DNA from: Siphonodentalium dalli
Taxonomy: Eukaryota; Mollusca; Scaphopoda; Gadilida; Siphonodentaliidae
Assembly: GCA_032622095.1 (NCBI GenBank)
Contig: CP136061.1
Coordinates: 9,813,287 to 9,877,286, forward strand
DNA: 64,000 nucleotides
Reading direction: 5' to 3'
In this document: piece after piece, positions 45,672 through 53,994 of the stretch
Layout of the letters: every line of letters starts with the position of its first letter
Position numbering within the stretch: position 1 is the first letter of the stretch
Position numbers and translations under genes: made by a program
The notes under the pieces: generated by a model
The model's database searches: none
Seen by the model: only the letters and a program-made list of their open reading frames with translations
What the model was told of the DNA's origin: nothing

Positions 45672-45929
45672 ATGGCTGTGTTTGGTAAAAATATCTTAAT
45701 ACCATATGAAAAATATCAACATTTGATCAGAAATTGCCCAGAAGTGTCACCATCTATCATCAATGATAACGGGGAAACTGCCAAAGAAAGGACGCCAGAG
45801 CAGAGTCATATAACTAAAATACCAGTGGAAAATACTGTACCTGCCAAAATAAATGGACAAAATAGGGATAAAGGGATTCCACCTGGACTTAGGAAGAATG
45901 TATTAACATCTAAATGGCTTACGAAATAA
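45672..45929 (+). CDS. Small unidentified ORF 3 (left arm)
   Basis: 85 codons, starting one base after the preceding stop (TAATATGG). The N-terminus KNILIPYEKYQHLIRNCPEV is followed by a Pro/Asn/Glu-rich middle and a basic end (PPGLRKNVLTSKW). I do not recognise a domain. The stop codon overlaps an AATAAA hexamer (ACGAAATAAAATT), so it probably ends the transcript of the ATPase-ORF2-ORF3 group. Identical in the mirror copy. Confidence 0.6.
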   Translation: MAVFGKNILIPYEKYQHLIRNCPEVSPSIINDNGETAKERTPEQSHITKIPVENTVPAKINGQNRDKGIPPGLRKNVLTSKWLTK

Positions 45930-45931
45930 AA
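45924..45931 (+). terminator. Polyadenylation signal overlapping the ORF3 stop
   Basis: AAATAAAA: the TAA stop lies within the AATAAA hexamer. Mirror at 48452-48459. Confidence 0.5.
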
Positions 45932-46060
45932 TTATATGAATTGAAATGATTTTGTATTTATTGCAACACAAAAATACCGTCATTATTTGAACCATTTAAA
46001 AAGTTCTAATAATCGTTTTTAAAAAAAAAATGATGCAATTGGGTATAAAAATATGTGTCA

Positions 46061-46314
46061 TTTGGCATCCGGTTCATTGGTGGAAATGGACGTTTCATAA
46101 ACCTCTAATAGACGTTTTAGAAATGACGTATTTGAGAAAAGTTTTAAGTGCATTTTAGTATATATTTCGCACTCTGTAAAAACGTGATTTGGCATCTGGT
46201 TCATTGGTGGAAATGGACGTTTCATAAACCTCTAATAGATGTTTTAGAAATGACGTATTTCAGAAAAGTTTTAAGTGCATATTAGTATATATTTCACACT
46301 GTGTAAAAACGTGA
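46061..46314. promoter_or_regulatory. Two 127-bp direct repeats upstream of the IAP gene
   Basis: Units start TTTGGCATCCGGTTCATTGG (46061) and TTTGGCATCTGGTTCATTGG (46188), with a third partial start at 46315. They stand just ahead of the TATATA at 46351 and end about 115 bp before the IAP start. The position suggests an enhancer-like array. Mirror at 48069-48322. Confidence 0.6.
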
Positions 46315-46350
46315 TTTGACCAATAGTGCTGCAGTGAAATACCCCTTTTT

Positions 46351-46356
46351 TATATA
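46351..46356 (+). promoter_or_regulatory. Putative TATA box of the left IAP gene
   Basis: TATATA within TTTTTTATATAGTCGTC, 79 bp before the preferred ATG at 46430. Mirror at 48027-48032. Confidence 0.45.
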
Positions 46357-46411
46357 GTCGTCAAATACGTACTAAAAATATTGTCAATTCTATAAGGAAA
46401 CTTTATACTTC

Positions 46412-47047
46412 ATGTTATTAAAAAAAAACATGGATATCCCACCATTTTCTGATTTGTGCTGGACTACATATTATGGAATATTTCCAAAAGTTATACCTAG
46501 GCAACCAGACATGGGTGCTAAAAGTTCGAGATTACTAACGTATGAGGGTTGGAATGATGTGATACCTGCAGAAAAAATGGCAGAAGCGGGGTTATATTAT
46601 ATAGGTTGTGAAGACAGGGTCAAATGTTTTCAATGTGGAGGGGGTTTATTCAAATGGGAGATTGGGGAGAGCCCTATGGAAGAACATAGGAAGCATTATC
46701 CCCGATGCAGTCTCATACGATTCTTTGATTTTGTCAAGGGAGACCAACCCGAGGCTATGAGTTTTACAGAGGGGTTGAGTGAGAGTGAAATAGACAGGCT
46801 ACTGCATTATGAGGAAAATGACAGACAGGATACTCCGGACGCAGCTATTCCTATTACATCAATGGATGTTTCTACGCACGAGATTACACCTATTGACCAA
46901 TGTATTATATGTCTGGAAGGGGCTAAAAATATATGTTTTCTTCCGTGTTCACACGTCTGTGCGTGTGACATGTGTGCGATTGGTTTAGAGAAATGTCCAG
47001 TTTGCAGACAAAATATAACTGCTATGACTAGGATTTTCATGTTATAA
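46412..47047 (+). CDS. Inhibitor of apoptosis protein, one BIR and one RING (left arm)
   Basis: 211 codons; Met7 (46430, context AACATGG) has the better start context. The single BIR (about residues 40-105) has a perfect zinc set: Cys72, Cys75, His92, Cys99 (C-x2-C-x16-H-x6-C). The C-terminal RING has Cys164, Cys167, Cys179, His181, Cys185, Cys188, Cys195 and Cys198, a complete C3HC4. The layout (short, one BIR plus RING) resembles viral and mollusc IAPs. RING proteins of this type are E3 ubiquitin ligases, and BIRs bind caspases or IAP antagonists; here the likely role is keeping infected cells alive. It has its own upstream repeats and TATA. Confidence 0.92.
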   Translation: MLLKKNMDIPPFSDLCWTTYYGIFPKVIPRQPDMGAKSSRLLTYEGWNDVIPAEKMAEAGLYYIGCEDRVKCFQCGGGLFKWEIGESPMEEHRKHYPRCSLIRFFDFVKGDQPEAMSFTEGLSESEIDRLLHYEENDRQDTPDAAIPITSMDVSTHEITPIDQCIICLEGAKNICFLPCSHVCACDMCAIGLEKCPVCRQNITAMTRIFML

Positions 47048-47079
47048 GGATACCTAAGATGTAAAGATGTTGAAAAAAA

Positions 47080-47346
47080 ATGGATCCAGAACGCATAAAA
47101 ATGGATCCAGAACGCATATCGGAAAAGTGGGATTGGTTAGGTCAGAAGATTCCTCGCACCGAAATGGTCTATTTTTGCCAGATGTTAATACTCTATATCA
47201 TAATCATCACGGCCATAATTAATTTATCACTGGATAAAGAACCTAAAACATTATGGGTTTCTCTATTGAGTTCTGGATCCATTTTTATGCGTTCTGGATC
47301 CATTTTTTTTCAACATCTTTACATCTTAGGTATCCTTATAACATGA
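47080..47346 (+). pseudogene. Small membrane protein truncated at the palindrome centre
   Basis: The frame begins in the left arm with a doubled MDPERI, passes the 156-nt loop (IPRTEMVYFCQMLILYIIII, a transmembrane segment, then LWVSLLSS), and runs into the inverted right arm, where the remaining residues are just the antisense of the start region. The loop core looks like a widespread small protein of adintovirus-like elements in which the membrane segment is followed by LGYLLPNP; that ending is missing here. So the inversion breakpoint lies inside this gene. It is present only once, unlike its neighbours. Confidence 0.55.
47114..47269. other. Single-copy loop of the palindrome
   Basis: 156 nt not shared by the arms, lying between GGATCCAGAAC and GTTCTGGATCC. 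It is the only part of the 7.7-kb structure present once. Confidence 0.9.
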
Positions 47347-47971
47347 AAATCCTAGTCATAGCAGTTATATTTTGTCTGCAAACTGGACATTTCTCTAAAC
47401 CAATCGCACACATGTCACACGCACAGACGTGTGAACACGGAAGAAAACATATATTTTTAGCCCCTTCCAGACATATAATACATTGGTCAATAGGTGTAAT
47501 CTCGTGCGTAGAAACATCCATTGATGTAATAGGAATAGCTGCGTCCGGAGTATCCTGTCTGTCATTTTCCTCATAATGCAGTAGCCTGTCTATTTCACTC
47601 TCACTCAACCCCTCTGTAAAACTCATAGCCTCGGGTTGGTCTCCCTTGACAAAATCAAAGAATCGTATGAGACTGCATCGGGGATAATGCTTCCTATGTT
47701 CTTCCATAGGGCTCTCCCCAATCTCCCATTTGAATAAACCCCCTCCACATTGAAAACATTTGACCCTGTCTTCACAACCTATATAATATAACCCCGCTTC
47801 TGCCATTTTTTCTGCAGGTATCACATCATTCCAACCCTCATACGTTAGTAATCTCGAACTTTTAGCACCCATGTCTGGTTGCCTAGGTATAACTTTTGGA
47901 AATATTCCATAATATGTAGTCCAGCACAAATCAGAAAATGGTGGGATATCCATGTTTTTTTTTAATAACAT
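47336..47971 (-). CDS. Inhibitor of apoptosis protein (right arm)
   Basis: The 211-residue sequence is identical to that of the left copy (46412-47047), including all BIR and RING zinc ligands. The two IAP genes are convergent, with their 3' ends about 290 bp apart across the loop, so their transcripts may overlap antisense to each other if they read through. Confidence 0.92.
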   Translation of the reverse strand: MLLKKNMDIPPFSDLCWTTYYGIFPKVIPRQPDMGAKSSRLLTYEGWNDVIPAEKMAEAGLYYIGCEDRVKCFQCGGGLFKWEIGESPMEEHRKHYPRCSLIRFFDFVKGDQPEAMSFTEGLSESEIDRLLHYEENDRQDTPDAAIPITSMDVSTHEITPIDQCIICLEGAKNICFLPCSHVCACDMCAIGLEKCPVCRQNITAMTRIFML

Positions 47972-48068
47972 GAAGTATAAAGTTTCCTTATAGAATTGAC
48001 AATATTTTTAGTACGTATTTGACGACTATATAAAAAAGGGGTATTTCACTGCAGCACTATTGGTCAAA

Positions 48069-48322
48069 TCACGTTTTTACACAGTGTGAAATATATACTA
48101 ATATGCACTTAAAACTTTTCTGAAATACGTCATTTCTAAAACATCTATTAGAGGTTTATGAAACGTCCATTTCCACCAATGAACCAGATGCCAAATCACG
48201 TTTTTACAGAGTGCGAAATATATACTAAAATGCACTTAAAACTTTTCTCAAATACGTCATTTCTAAAACGTCTATTAGAGGTTTATGAAACGTCCATTTC
48301 CACCAATGAACCGGATGCCAAA
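48069..48322. promoter_or_regulatory. Two 127-bp direct repeats upstream of the right IAP
   Basis: Mirror of 46061-46314, followed on the minus strand by TATATA at 48032-48027. Confidence 0.55.
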
Positions 48323-48453
48323 TGACACATATTTTTATACCCAATTGCATCATTTTTTTTTAAAAAACGATTATTAGAACTTTTTAAATGGTTCAAATAA
48401 TGACGGTATTTTTGTGTTGCAATAAATACAAAATCATTTCAATTCATATAATT

Positions 48454-48711
48454 TTATTTCGTAAGCCATTTAGATGTTAATACATTCTTCCTAAGTCCAG
48501 GTGGAATCCCTTTATCCCTATTTTGTCCATTTATTTTGGCAGGTACAGTATTTTCCACTGGTATTTTAGTTATATGACTCTGCTCTGGCGTCCTTTCTTT
48601 GGCAGTTTCCCCGTTATCATTGATGATAGATGGTGACACTTCTGGGCAATTTCTGATCAAATGTTGATATTTTTCATATGGTATTAAGATATTTTTACCA
48701 AACACAGCCAT
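48454..48711 (-). CDS. Small unidentified ORF 3 (right arm)
   Basis: 85 residues, identical to 45672-45929. It begins one base after the ORF2 stop and ends in a stop overlapping AATAAA, as on the left. Confidence 0.6.
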   Translation of the reverse strand: MAVFGKNILIPYEKYQHLIRNCPEVSPSIINDNGETAKERTPEQSHITKIPVENTVPAKINGQNRDKGIPPGLRKNVLTSKWLTK

Positions 48712-48712
48712 A

Positions 48713-49021
48713 TTATATATCTCTCAGAGGAATGAGTCTTAGTAAACTTTTGACTGCTTCTGGATTTCTTTTAAGAACTGACTTCTTTCTTCGTACTCCT
48801 AGCTTATGATCCGCTAATTGTCTATATATACTCTTATAGGGAACTATTGTGTCCAAAGAAATAGTTAGTACACCTCGTATAACATTGATGGCTATTTCAG
48901 CTATAGCTCTAACTTGATCATATGATGAAGAATAAATGAGCGCCTTTAGTTGACTTTTAGAATCGGTTGATGCAAGCAGATACAAAAAATCCAAATTGTC
49001 TTTCACTAATTGACTAGCCAT
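48713..49021 (-). CDS. Small helical, possibly pX-like protein (right arm)
   Basis: 102 residues, differing from the left copy at one position (RQLADHK here, RQLEDHK on the left). Between the ATPase and ORF3 with the same 9-bp and 1-bp gaps. See the left copy for the basis of the tentative naming. Confidence 0.55.
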   Translation of the reverse strand: MASQLVKDNLDFLYLLASTDSKSQLKALIYSSSYDQVRAIAEIAINVIRGVLTISLDTIVPYKSIYRQLADHKLGVRRKKSVLKRNPEAVKSLLRLIPLRDI

Positions 49022-49030
49022 TTTTTCCCC

Positions 49031-49690
49031 TTATAAAGTTTTGTATATAATAGGATATTCCCCGGGAAATATATCGGTTCTCACACGGAATTCCTCTTCA
49101 GCATTCGTGGTCAAGTCTACCACCAGATAACCAAATCTTCTTGAGATAACCGTATCCATATAGACATCAGGGAGAAATCGTGTTTTCCCGGGAAATAATT
49201 GCTGGCCCAAATATCGTATTTGGGCTAAATCTCTTGGACTTTTTAACAGAACCAGATAGGAGGCATTGAGAGCTATGGTCCTAGCTGATGAACCACGTTG
49301 AAAAGAATTTTGTAGTATTATTATTACTGACAAGTTTTTATGGTGACATGTTTGGGTGAATGCACACTCTATATCAGAATTGTTTAATACTTTATGCCCC
49401 AAATCATCTAGAATTATGAGCGCGGGTTGACCATCAGCAAATTTTTCTAAAACTTTTGTACTGGGCATTCCTTCATTAAAAGTAATATTCGGAATTGTTT
49501 TTTTCATTTCATCGTATAATAATTGATATGCACCAAAGCAGTATAGAATTTTGCGCGGTGGGTCTCTTTCAATTATTGCTTGTATATTCCTCAGAAGTTT
49601 AAACACCCATTGTGTTTTGCCGGATTTGGTAGCCCCAGAAATAATATAACTCGAATTCGCCTCAAATTGAATAAGCGCCATTGTTAACAT
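49031..49690 (-). CDS. Packaging ATPase, FtsK/A32-like (right arm)
   Basis: 219 codons (preferred start at 49681), with the same Walker A (GATKSGKT), Walker B (LIILDD) and A32-type C-terminal motifs as the left copy. One difference is seen, Leu for Phe at residue 31 (VFKLLRN). Both copies are intact, which argues for recent duplication, ongoing gene conversion or selection. Confidence 0.88.
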   Translation of the reverse strand: MLTMALIQFEANSSYIISGATKSGKTQWVFKLLRNIQAIIERDPPRKILYCFGAYQLLYDEMKKTIPNITFNEGMPSTKVLEKFADGQPALIILDDLGHKVLNNSDIECAFTQTCHHKNLSVIIILQNSFQRGSSARTIALNASYLVLLKSPRDLAQIRYLGQQLFPGKTRFLPDVYMDTVISRRFGYLVVDLTTNAEEEFRVRTDIFPGEYPIIYKTL

Positions 49691-50171
49691 TCACATAAAA
49701 ACTATTTTGTTCCCTTATTACTTATCAATCGATAACACACCCCGCTGTATATAGCGACACCTCTGATATCACATAGCTCTATGGATATGATAAACACGAC
49801 TGTGATGCGCTGCGACGTACTGTCATAATTAATTTGTTTACATTTGACCTCCAATTAAAATAGGACACCTGCGCTTAGATGGGACATAATTGCATAAACC
49901 ATTCGAACATACCATATTCGACCTTGGTGTGTACACCTGCCGCTACTGAGGAACAATCAACCGCAATTAACAATAGATACTAGCATAAACCATTAGAAAA
50001 GCCATATTGGCGTTTACACCTGTGGCTACTTCATTTTTTTTTGCTCTTGACATCGGAAACAGACAGACTTAGGTGAAATTAAATAATTGCTTGATCCAGA
50101 TTATTATATCTGTGAAATCATTACTGGATAGATTATACATGGAGGTCAATAGGATTTTGACACAATGGAAG

Positions 50172-50267
50172 TATTGCCCTAAATAATCGACTTAACCGCA
50201 GGATAATTATGGGTAACTTTTCAGTCGGCAATATGGCTTGTTGCCATTCAACGGAAAGCTCTCGTTT
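50172..50267. mobile_element. Half of the palindromic TA MITE in the right arm
   Basis: Mirror of 44116-44211; contains ATAATTATGGGTAACTTTTC and GCCATTCAACGGAAAGCTCT. Confidence 0.75.
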
Positions 50268-50304
50268 TCTTTTTATTTTTCACACCGAAGTGAGACACAT
50301 TCTC

Positions 50305-50820
50305 TTTATTTTTACCACATCAGAGCTATATTGACAACGAATGCTCCATATTCGACCCAACAATGGCCACCATATTTATTAGTGGTTGCTTTCGAATACA
50401 GTGGTGAGGGCCTTGACTCACAATCCACACTGCGTGGACAAACTAATGTTTACGATTCGCGCGCCTCAGATACACGAGGGAAAAATTGTGGCGGGATTAT
50501 TAACAAGGCGTCAGCACGTGGTCTAACCAGGTGCACTTTGCAGGTGCACGCTTCCATTGTTCCAGGATAGCGTGGTTTTTCATACCGAAGTGAGACACAT
50601 TCTCTTTATACTAATGTTTACGATTCGCGCGCCTCAGATACACGAGGGAAAAATTGTGGCGGGATTATTAACAAGGCGTCAGCACGTGGTCTAACCAGGT
50701 GCACTATTCCATTGTTTTCAAAATGTCCAAACACCTGCACGATTCCATTGTTCCAGGAGCACGTGGTCCACGAGGCTTGCTGACAATTATGGTGCCCATT
50801 GTTGGATCCAATAAGGAGGA
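50305..50820. repeat. Direct repeats at the outer side of the right arm
   Basis: Mirror of the repeats at 43560-43945; GAGACACATTCTCTTTAT and the 98-bp unit each occur twice. The overlapping 110-codon frames on either arm are products of this repeat, not genes. Confidence 0.7.
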
Positions 50821-51055
50821 GTTTCGGTACCCTATCATATAATTAAAGCGACTTTAATTAAAACCTATCAAATAATTAAGAACGAAAAGGAGGGGCTTCA
50901 TTAATTCATTCTACCTATCATATAAGTGAGAAGGAAAAGGAGGGGCTCTAATACAATAAGGACCCATAATAAACCCCTACCATTGGCCCTCAATAGGATG
51001 AAACAAAGGGGGGAAAAATCGATAGAATTGACCTAATAGCGCCACGGTTACTACT

Positions 51056-52343
51056 GAGCAACACTGTAAAACTGTCTGAGTTGAAAGCGATGTTAAAGGA
51101 GAAATATGCTATTGACTCCTGGGTGAAGGCCAGGGGAGGTCAGCCTGTACCAAATGCACGTCGCTGTGCGAAGGATAGCCAGAGACGAAGATTACCCCAG
51201 TGGTCGGTTTCTTCTTGCCGACACGGAAACGGAATGGACCAACGTCCCGGGATTTCTTTCAAACACTCCAACCACCCACAGCTTATACGGTGAGTACTGT
51301 TTACTGTCGTACTCACGCAGTCACGGTACCACGGGAGCTTGGACACTGTTGGAACGTCATCATCGACGGTCATGTATATGTACCCTGAGACAGATTAGGG
51401 GTCGAATTAGGGGCTCGCGAGCGAAGCGAGTAGGGAATGATACGACCCTATAAATAGATGCGGCGTATCCATCACCACTTACCGATACCTTAATGATAAA
51501 ATTTGTTGACTTCCTGTAGAAAAGGTGATGGATACGCCACACTTTTTAAGAATGTTCATCTCGAAATTATAAATGATCAAAACACTACCGATCAGACAAT
51601 TTGCTGGTAATAACCTAGTCCTTGTTGTTCAGTGGTACCTAGTTATGAAACAGGCCAACTATTTTTTATAAATATGCGAAAAAAGTTGCGATTTTAAGCA
51701 TGTTTCATAACCATGTCACCTAATTTCGTGAATCATACTGGGAAAGTAACTAAAACTCAGAACATATCATAAATTAATGGTACATATATAAAACAGTGAA
51801 AGATATATAAACCCAGTCGTGCATAATTCTTATATGATCTTATATAGTCCGTACAATAAGAGATTATAAGATGTATTTTATATCTTAATTTACTTGGTTC
51901 ATACTTTGTATCCTTATCGATTTGGTTTCATATAGCTGATGGTTCTCTGGTGTGTTGTCAAGTGGGGCAGGGTTTGATTTGTGAACTAATTGTATTAAAG
52001 GATCTTAAAGTCAGAACTACCAACTGGTAGTGAGCAATGAGGATGAGGACAATATCACCAATATGGATTATCACATGTAATGAGTATTAAAATATAAATA
52101 AATTATAAATAATAAAAAAGCACAGTGTATTTAAAGATCTTTAAAACCAAGGATAACACCATAAAGCCAAAGGCTTGTTTCCATGGTGATCATGGTTCCA
52201 TTGTATTGAATATAAGATCTATAATATCATGTAAACTGAACGTGAAATCGGTATTTGTTTCTTAAACTGGATTCCGGATTCCAGGGTCAATTTGAAGCTG
52301 GATTCGGGATTCCAGCGTCATTTTAAAACTGGATTCCGGACTC
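51056..52343. other. Right flank inside the element, not mirrored
   Basis: Between the palindrome and the outer inverted end. A frame at 51081-51293 begins LSELKAMLKEKYAIDSW-like sequence that faintly recalls a SAP-type helix pair, but two other frames overlap and none continues. A small inverted pair, GGCGTATCCATCACC (51464) and GGTGATGGATACGCC (51523), encloses about 45 nt. Near 52255-52340 three CTGGATTC motifs stand at spacings of about 30 bp. No gene can be supported. Confidence 0.4.
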
Positions 52344-52864
52344 AAGGGGGGGAGGGGCCCTCATTTTAACATTCCTACAAATGAATTGATAGGAGTCCAT
52401 TTTCCACACGTCCACTTTTATCCAGTTAGATGGTTCAAATGATTATTTAAAGCTTGGAAATTAGACAAGTTTATCTCTTGCAACGCACTGGTTAGTTGTC
52501 TGCCGTATGTTTGGCTGCAATTTTTCATTGGCATACATGTAATGGGTTACTTCCAGTTTGAATGATTTTTTCCATTCAACTCTTTTCAAGTCAGCATCGG
52601 TATATGCATATATGTCTTCCTACAGATTTCTAGTAGGTGTTTTCGCAATAGTCTCAGGGTTATTGTTTTTGGACATGCCTATAAATATACAAAACAAATT
52701 GATGATGTTGAATTACCAGTACTCAAAATTGGCCACGGCAATAAGCAATACCGTGGGAAATGCTGCGGCAACATATTCAATTTTACGTGGGATATTTTTT
52801 CTAATTGCAATGGTTGAATCACACACAGTCTTTTAATTCTCTAGAAAGAAAAAATCATAACTAC

Positions 52865-53048
52865 CTTCAAATTCTCGAATCTCAGTTGGATTCAAACCCG
52901 GTCGAGCACCCTCTGCTTTCCCTTTGCTGCTGACCCCTGTCACGCTATGTGTTGCCATATATTCATGACTGTACGTAGATATCATTAACTCATTAGTCAG
53001 TTTCTGCGCATCAGTTTTCCTAGCTTTTTCAATGGCTTCATGTCGTAG
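52865..53048 (-). CDS. Exon of a BEN-domain-like protein
   Basis: On the minus strand the acceptor AAAATTTTACAG at 53049 is followed by 184 nt open in one frame (61 codons plus one base) and a donor GAAG|GTAGTT. The peptide has KLTNELMISTYSHEYMATHS, then VTGVSSKGK and ARPGLNPTEIREF. The order (leucine-rich helix, then S-x-T-G, a basic loop, a Pro-x-L-x-P/K turn and a final helix start) is that of the first half of a BEN domain, a DNA-binding fold in chromatin proteins and some viruses. The rest must be in exons outside this stretch. It is too short to exclude other folds. Confidence 0.5.
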
Positions 53049-53645
53049 CTGTAAAATTTTGAAATATATACTCAGCTGTTTATATTATTGTATTACTTAT
53101 AACATTTAAAAGTACTCAATCCGATTCGATGGTCCCCATGTCATCAGATTGCAACAACAACAACATTTTTTAAAATGCCTCTTCAGTTATCAGAATTGAT
53201 TAATTGCACAAATATAATGCACCGTCAGCTATAGGATTTGTTCAACAAAATGTTTTCCGGTTTGTCAAAAAAGCCACTTGATATTAAAGTTATCCATCTT
53301 CATCCGCAATTTGGTCGGAGACCGTCTTCTCACCGACTTTTACTGGGCCACTAAAAATTATTGGTGGTGAAAAATAATAGATGTCAAAAATCGATATATA
53401 ATAGAGCTGACATAATTATGGTCGGAGATATTTAAATGAAGCTGAAATTGGTGAATTATAATATTTGTTTGGAATTACAGTGAATTAATATGACAGATGC
53501 ATTCAGATAAGACATAATTATGCCCAATCAGACAAGTGCTAAGCCAGCAGTATTAATCACATGTAAGGGCTGGGATAAAACAACAATTTAAATATCACAT
53601 GAATGAAATCAATAATATAGCTATTTACATATAGACCTCCCAGTG
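53049..53645. other. Gene-free stretch
   Basis: AT-rich sequence between the BEN-like exon and the LINE fragment; possibly intron. No repeats or frames stand out. Confidence 0.4.
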
Positions 53646-53656
53646 TGCTTTGGAAG

Positions 53657-53990
53657 TTAGGGCTTAAATGCCTGGTGCATTTCAAAGCCTTCTTTGACAA
53701 ACCGGCCCATTTCAAGCAGATCTAGATTCTCAATTGTCATTAGCCAATAAAATTTTGAATCACCACCAAGTTTTAGAAAGTTTTTACTGAAAAGAAATTG
53801 CCTCGGTTTATCATAAAGAGGGCATTCTATAATAAAATGATGCTCATTCTCTATTTTGCCTAGGTTGCACCTAGTGCATGTCCTCAAAGGCCTCGCTGGT
53901 TTTTTACTTTTAATAATATGCCGTGCGGTTTCTATCTTGAGATTATGAGAACTTATAGCAACGTGAATTTTGTTACTTATTCCTTATTCG
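53657..53990 (-). pseudogene. LINE 3' fragment with C-terminal zinc finger
   Basis: The 76-codon frame 53887-53657 has RTCTRCNLGKIENEHHFIIE followed by CPLYDKPRQ, the Cys-x2-Cys...His...Cys knuckle found at the C-terminus of non-LTR retrotransposon ORF2 proteins and of their relatives. The frame upstream (to about 53990) reads on in a KSKKPARPL-like segment, then the minisatellite begins. No poly-A tail or target duplication is evident at the 3' side. Confidence 0.6.
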
Positions 53991-53994
53991 CAAA

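Larger units (their letters stand above)
43324..47113 (+). repeat. Left arm of the large palindrome (3.79 kb)
   Basis: Every feature mirrors 47270-51055, with coordinates adding to 94379-94383. The outer match starts AGTAGTAACCGTGGCGC; the inner match ends ATGGATCCAGAAC. Differences between arms are few: single substitutions, A-run length changes and a 4-bp net indel difference near 44040-44120 and 50240-50320. Confidence 0.95.
47270..51055 (-). repeat. Right arm of the large palindrome (3.79 kb)
   Basis: Reverse complement of 43324-47113. The gene order is therefore IAP, ORF3, ORF2, ATPase, all on the minus strand, head-to-head with the left arm about the loop. Confidence 0.95.
42832..52380. 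mobile_element. DNA-virus-like (Polinton/adintovirus-type) element arranged as a palindrome
   Basis: The outer ends are inverted: TTTGTGGAACTTATTTTAGA then GGGCCCCTCCCCCCC (42832-42866), against GGGGGGAGGGGCCC and TCATTTTAACATTCCTACAAA (52347-52380). Subterminal CTGGATTCCGGATTC copies occur inside both ends. Within lies the 7.7-kb palindrome with the packaging-ATPase/IAP gene set in both arms. No polymerase, integrase or capsid gene is present, so it would be non-autonomous or a fragment. No target duplication is evident. The outer boundary is less certain than the palindrome itself. Confidence 0.6.

Noticed and set aside
46807-47040. Antisense frames over the IAP genes (also 47253-47576)
   Set aside because: Shadows of the IAP coding frames; no independent support.
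52558-52836. 92-codon hydrophobic frame next to the viral-type element
   Set aside because: Composition could make a membrane protein, but there is no homology, promoter or conservation to judge by.
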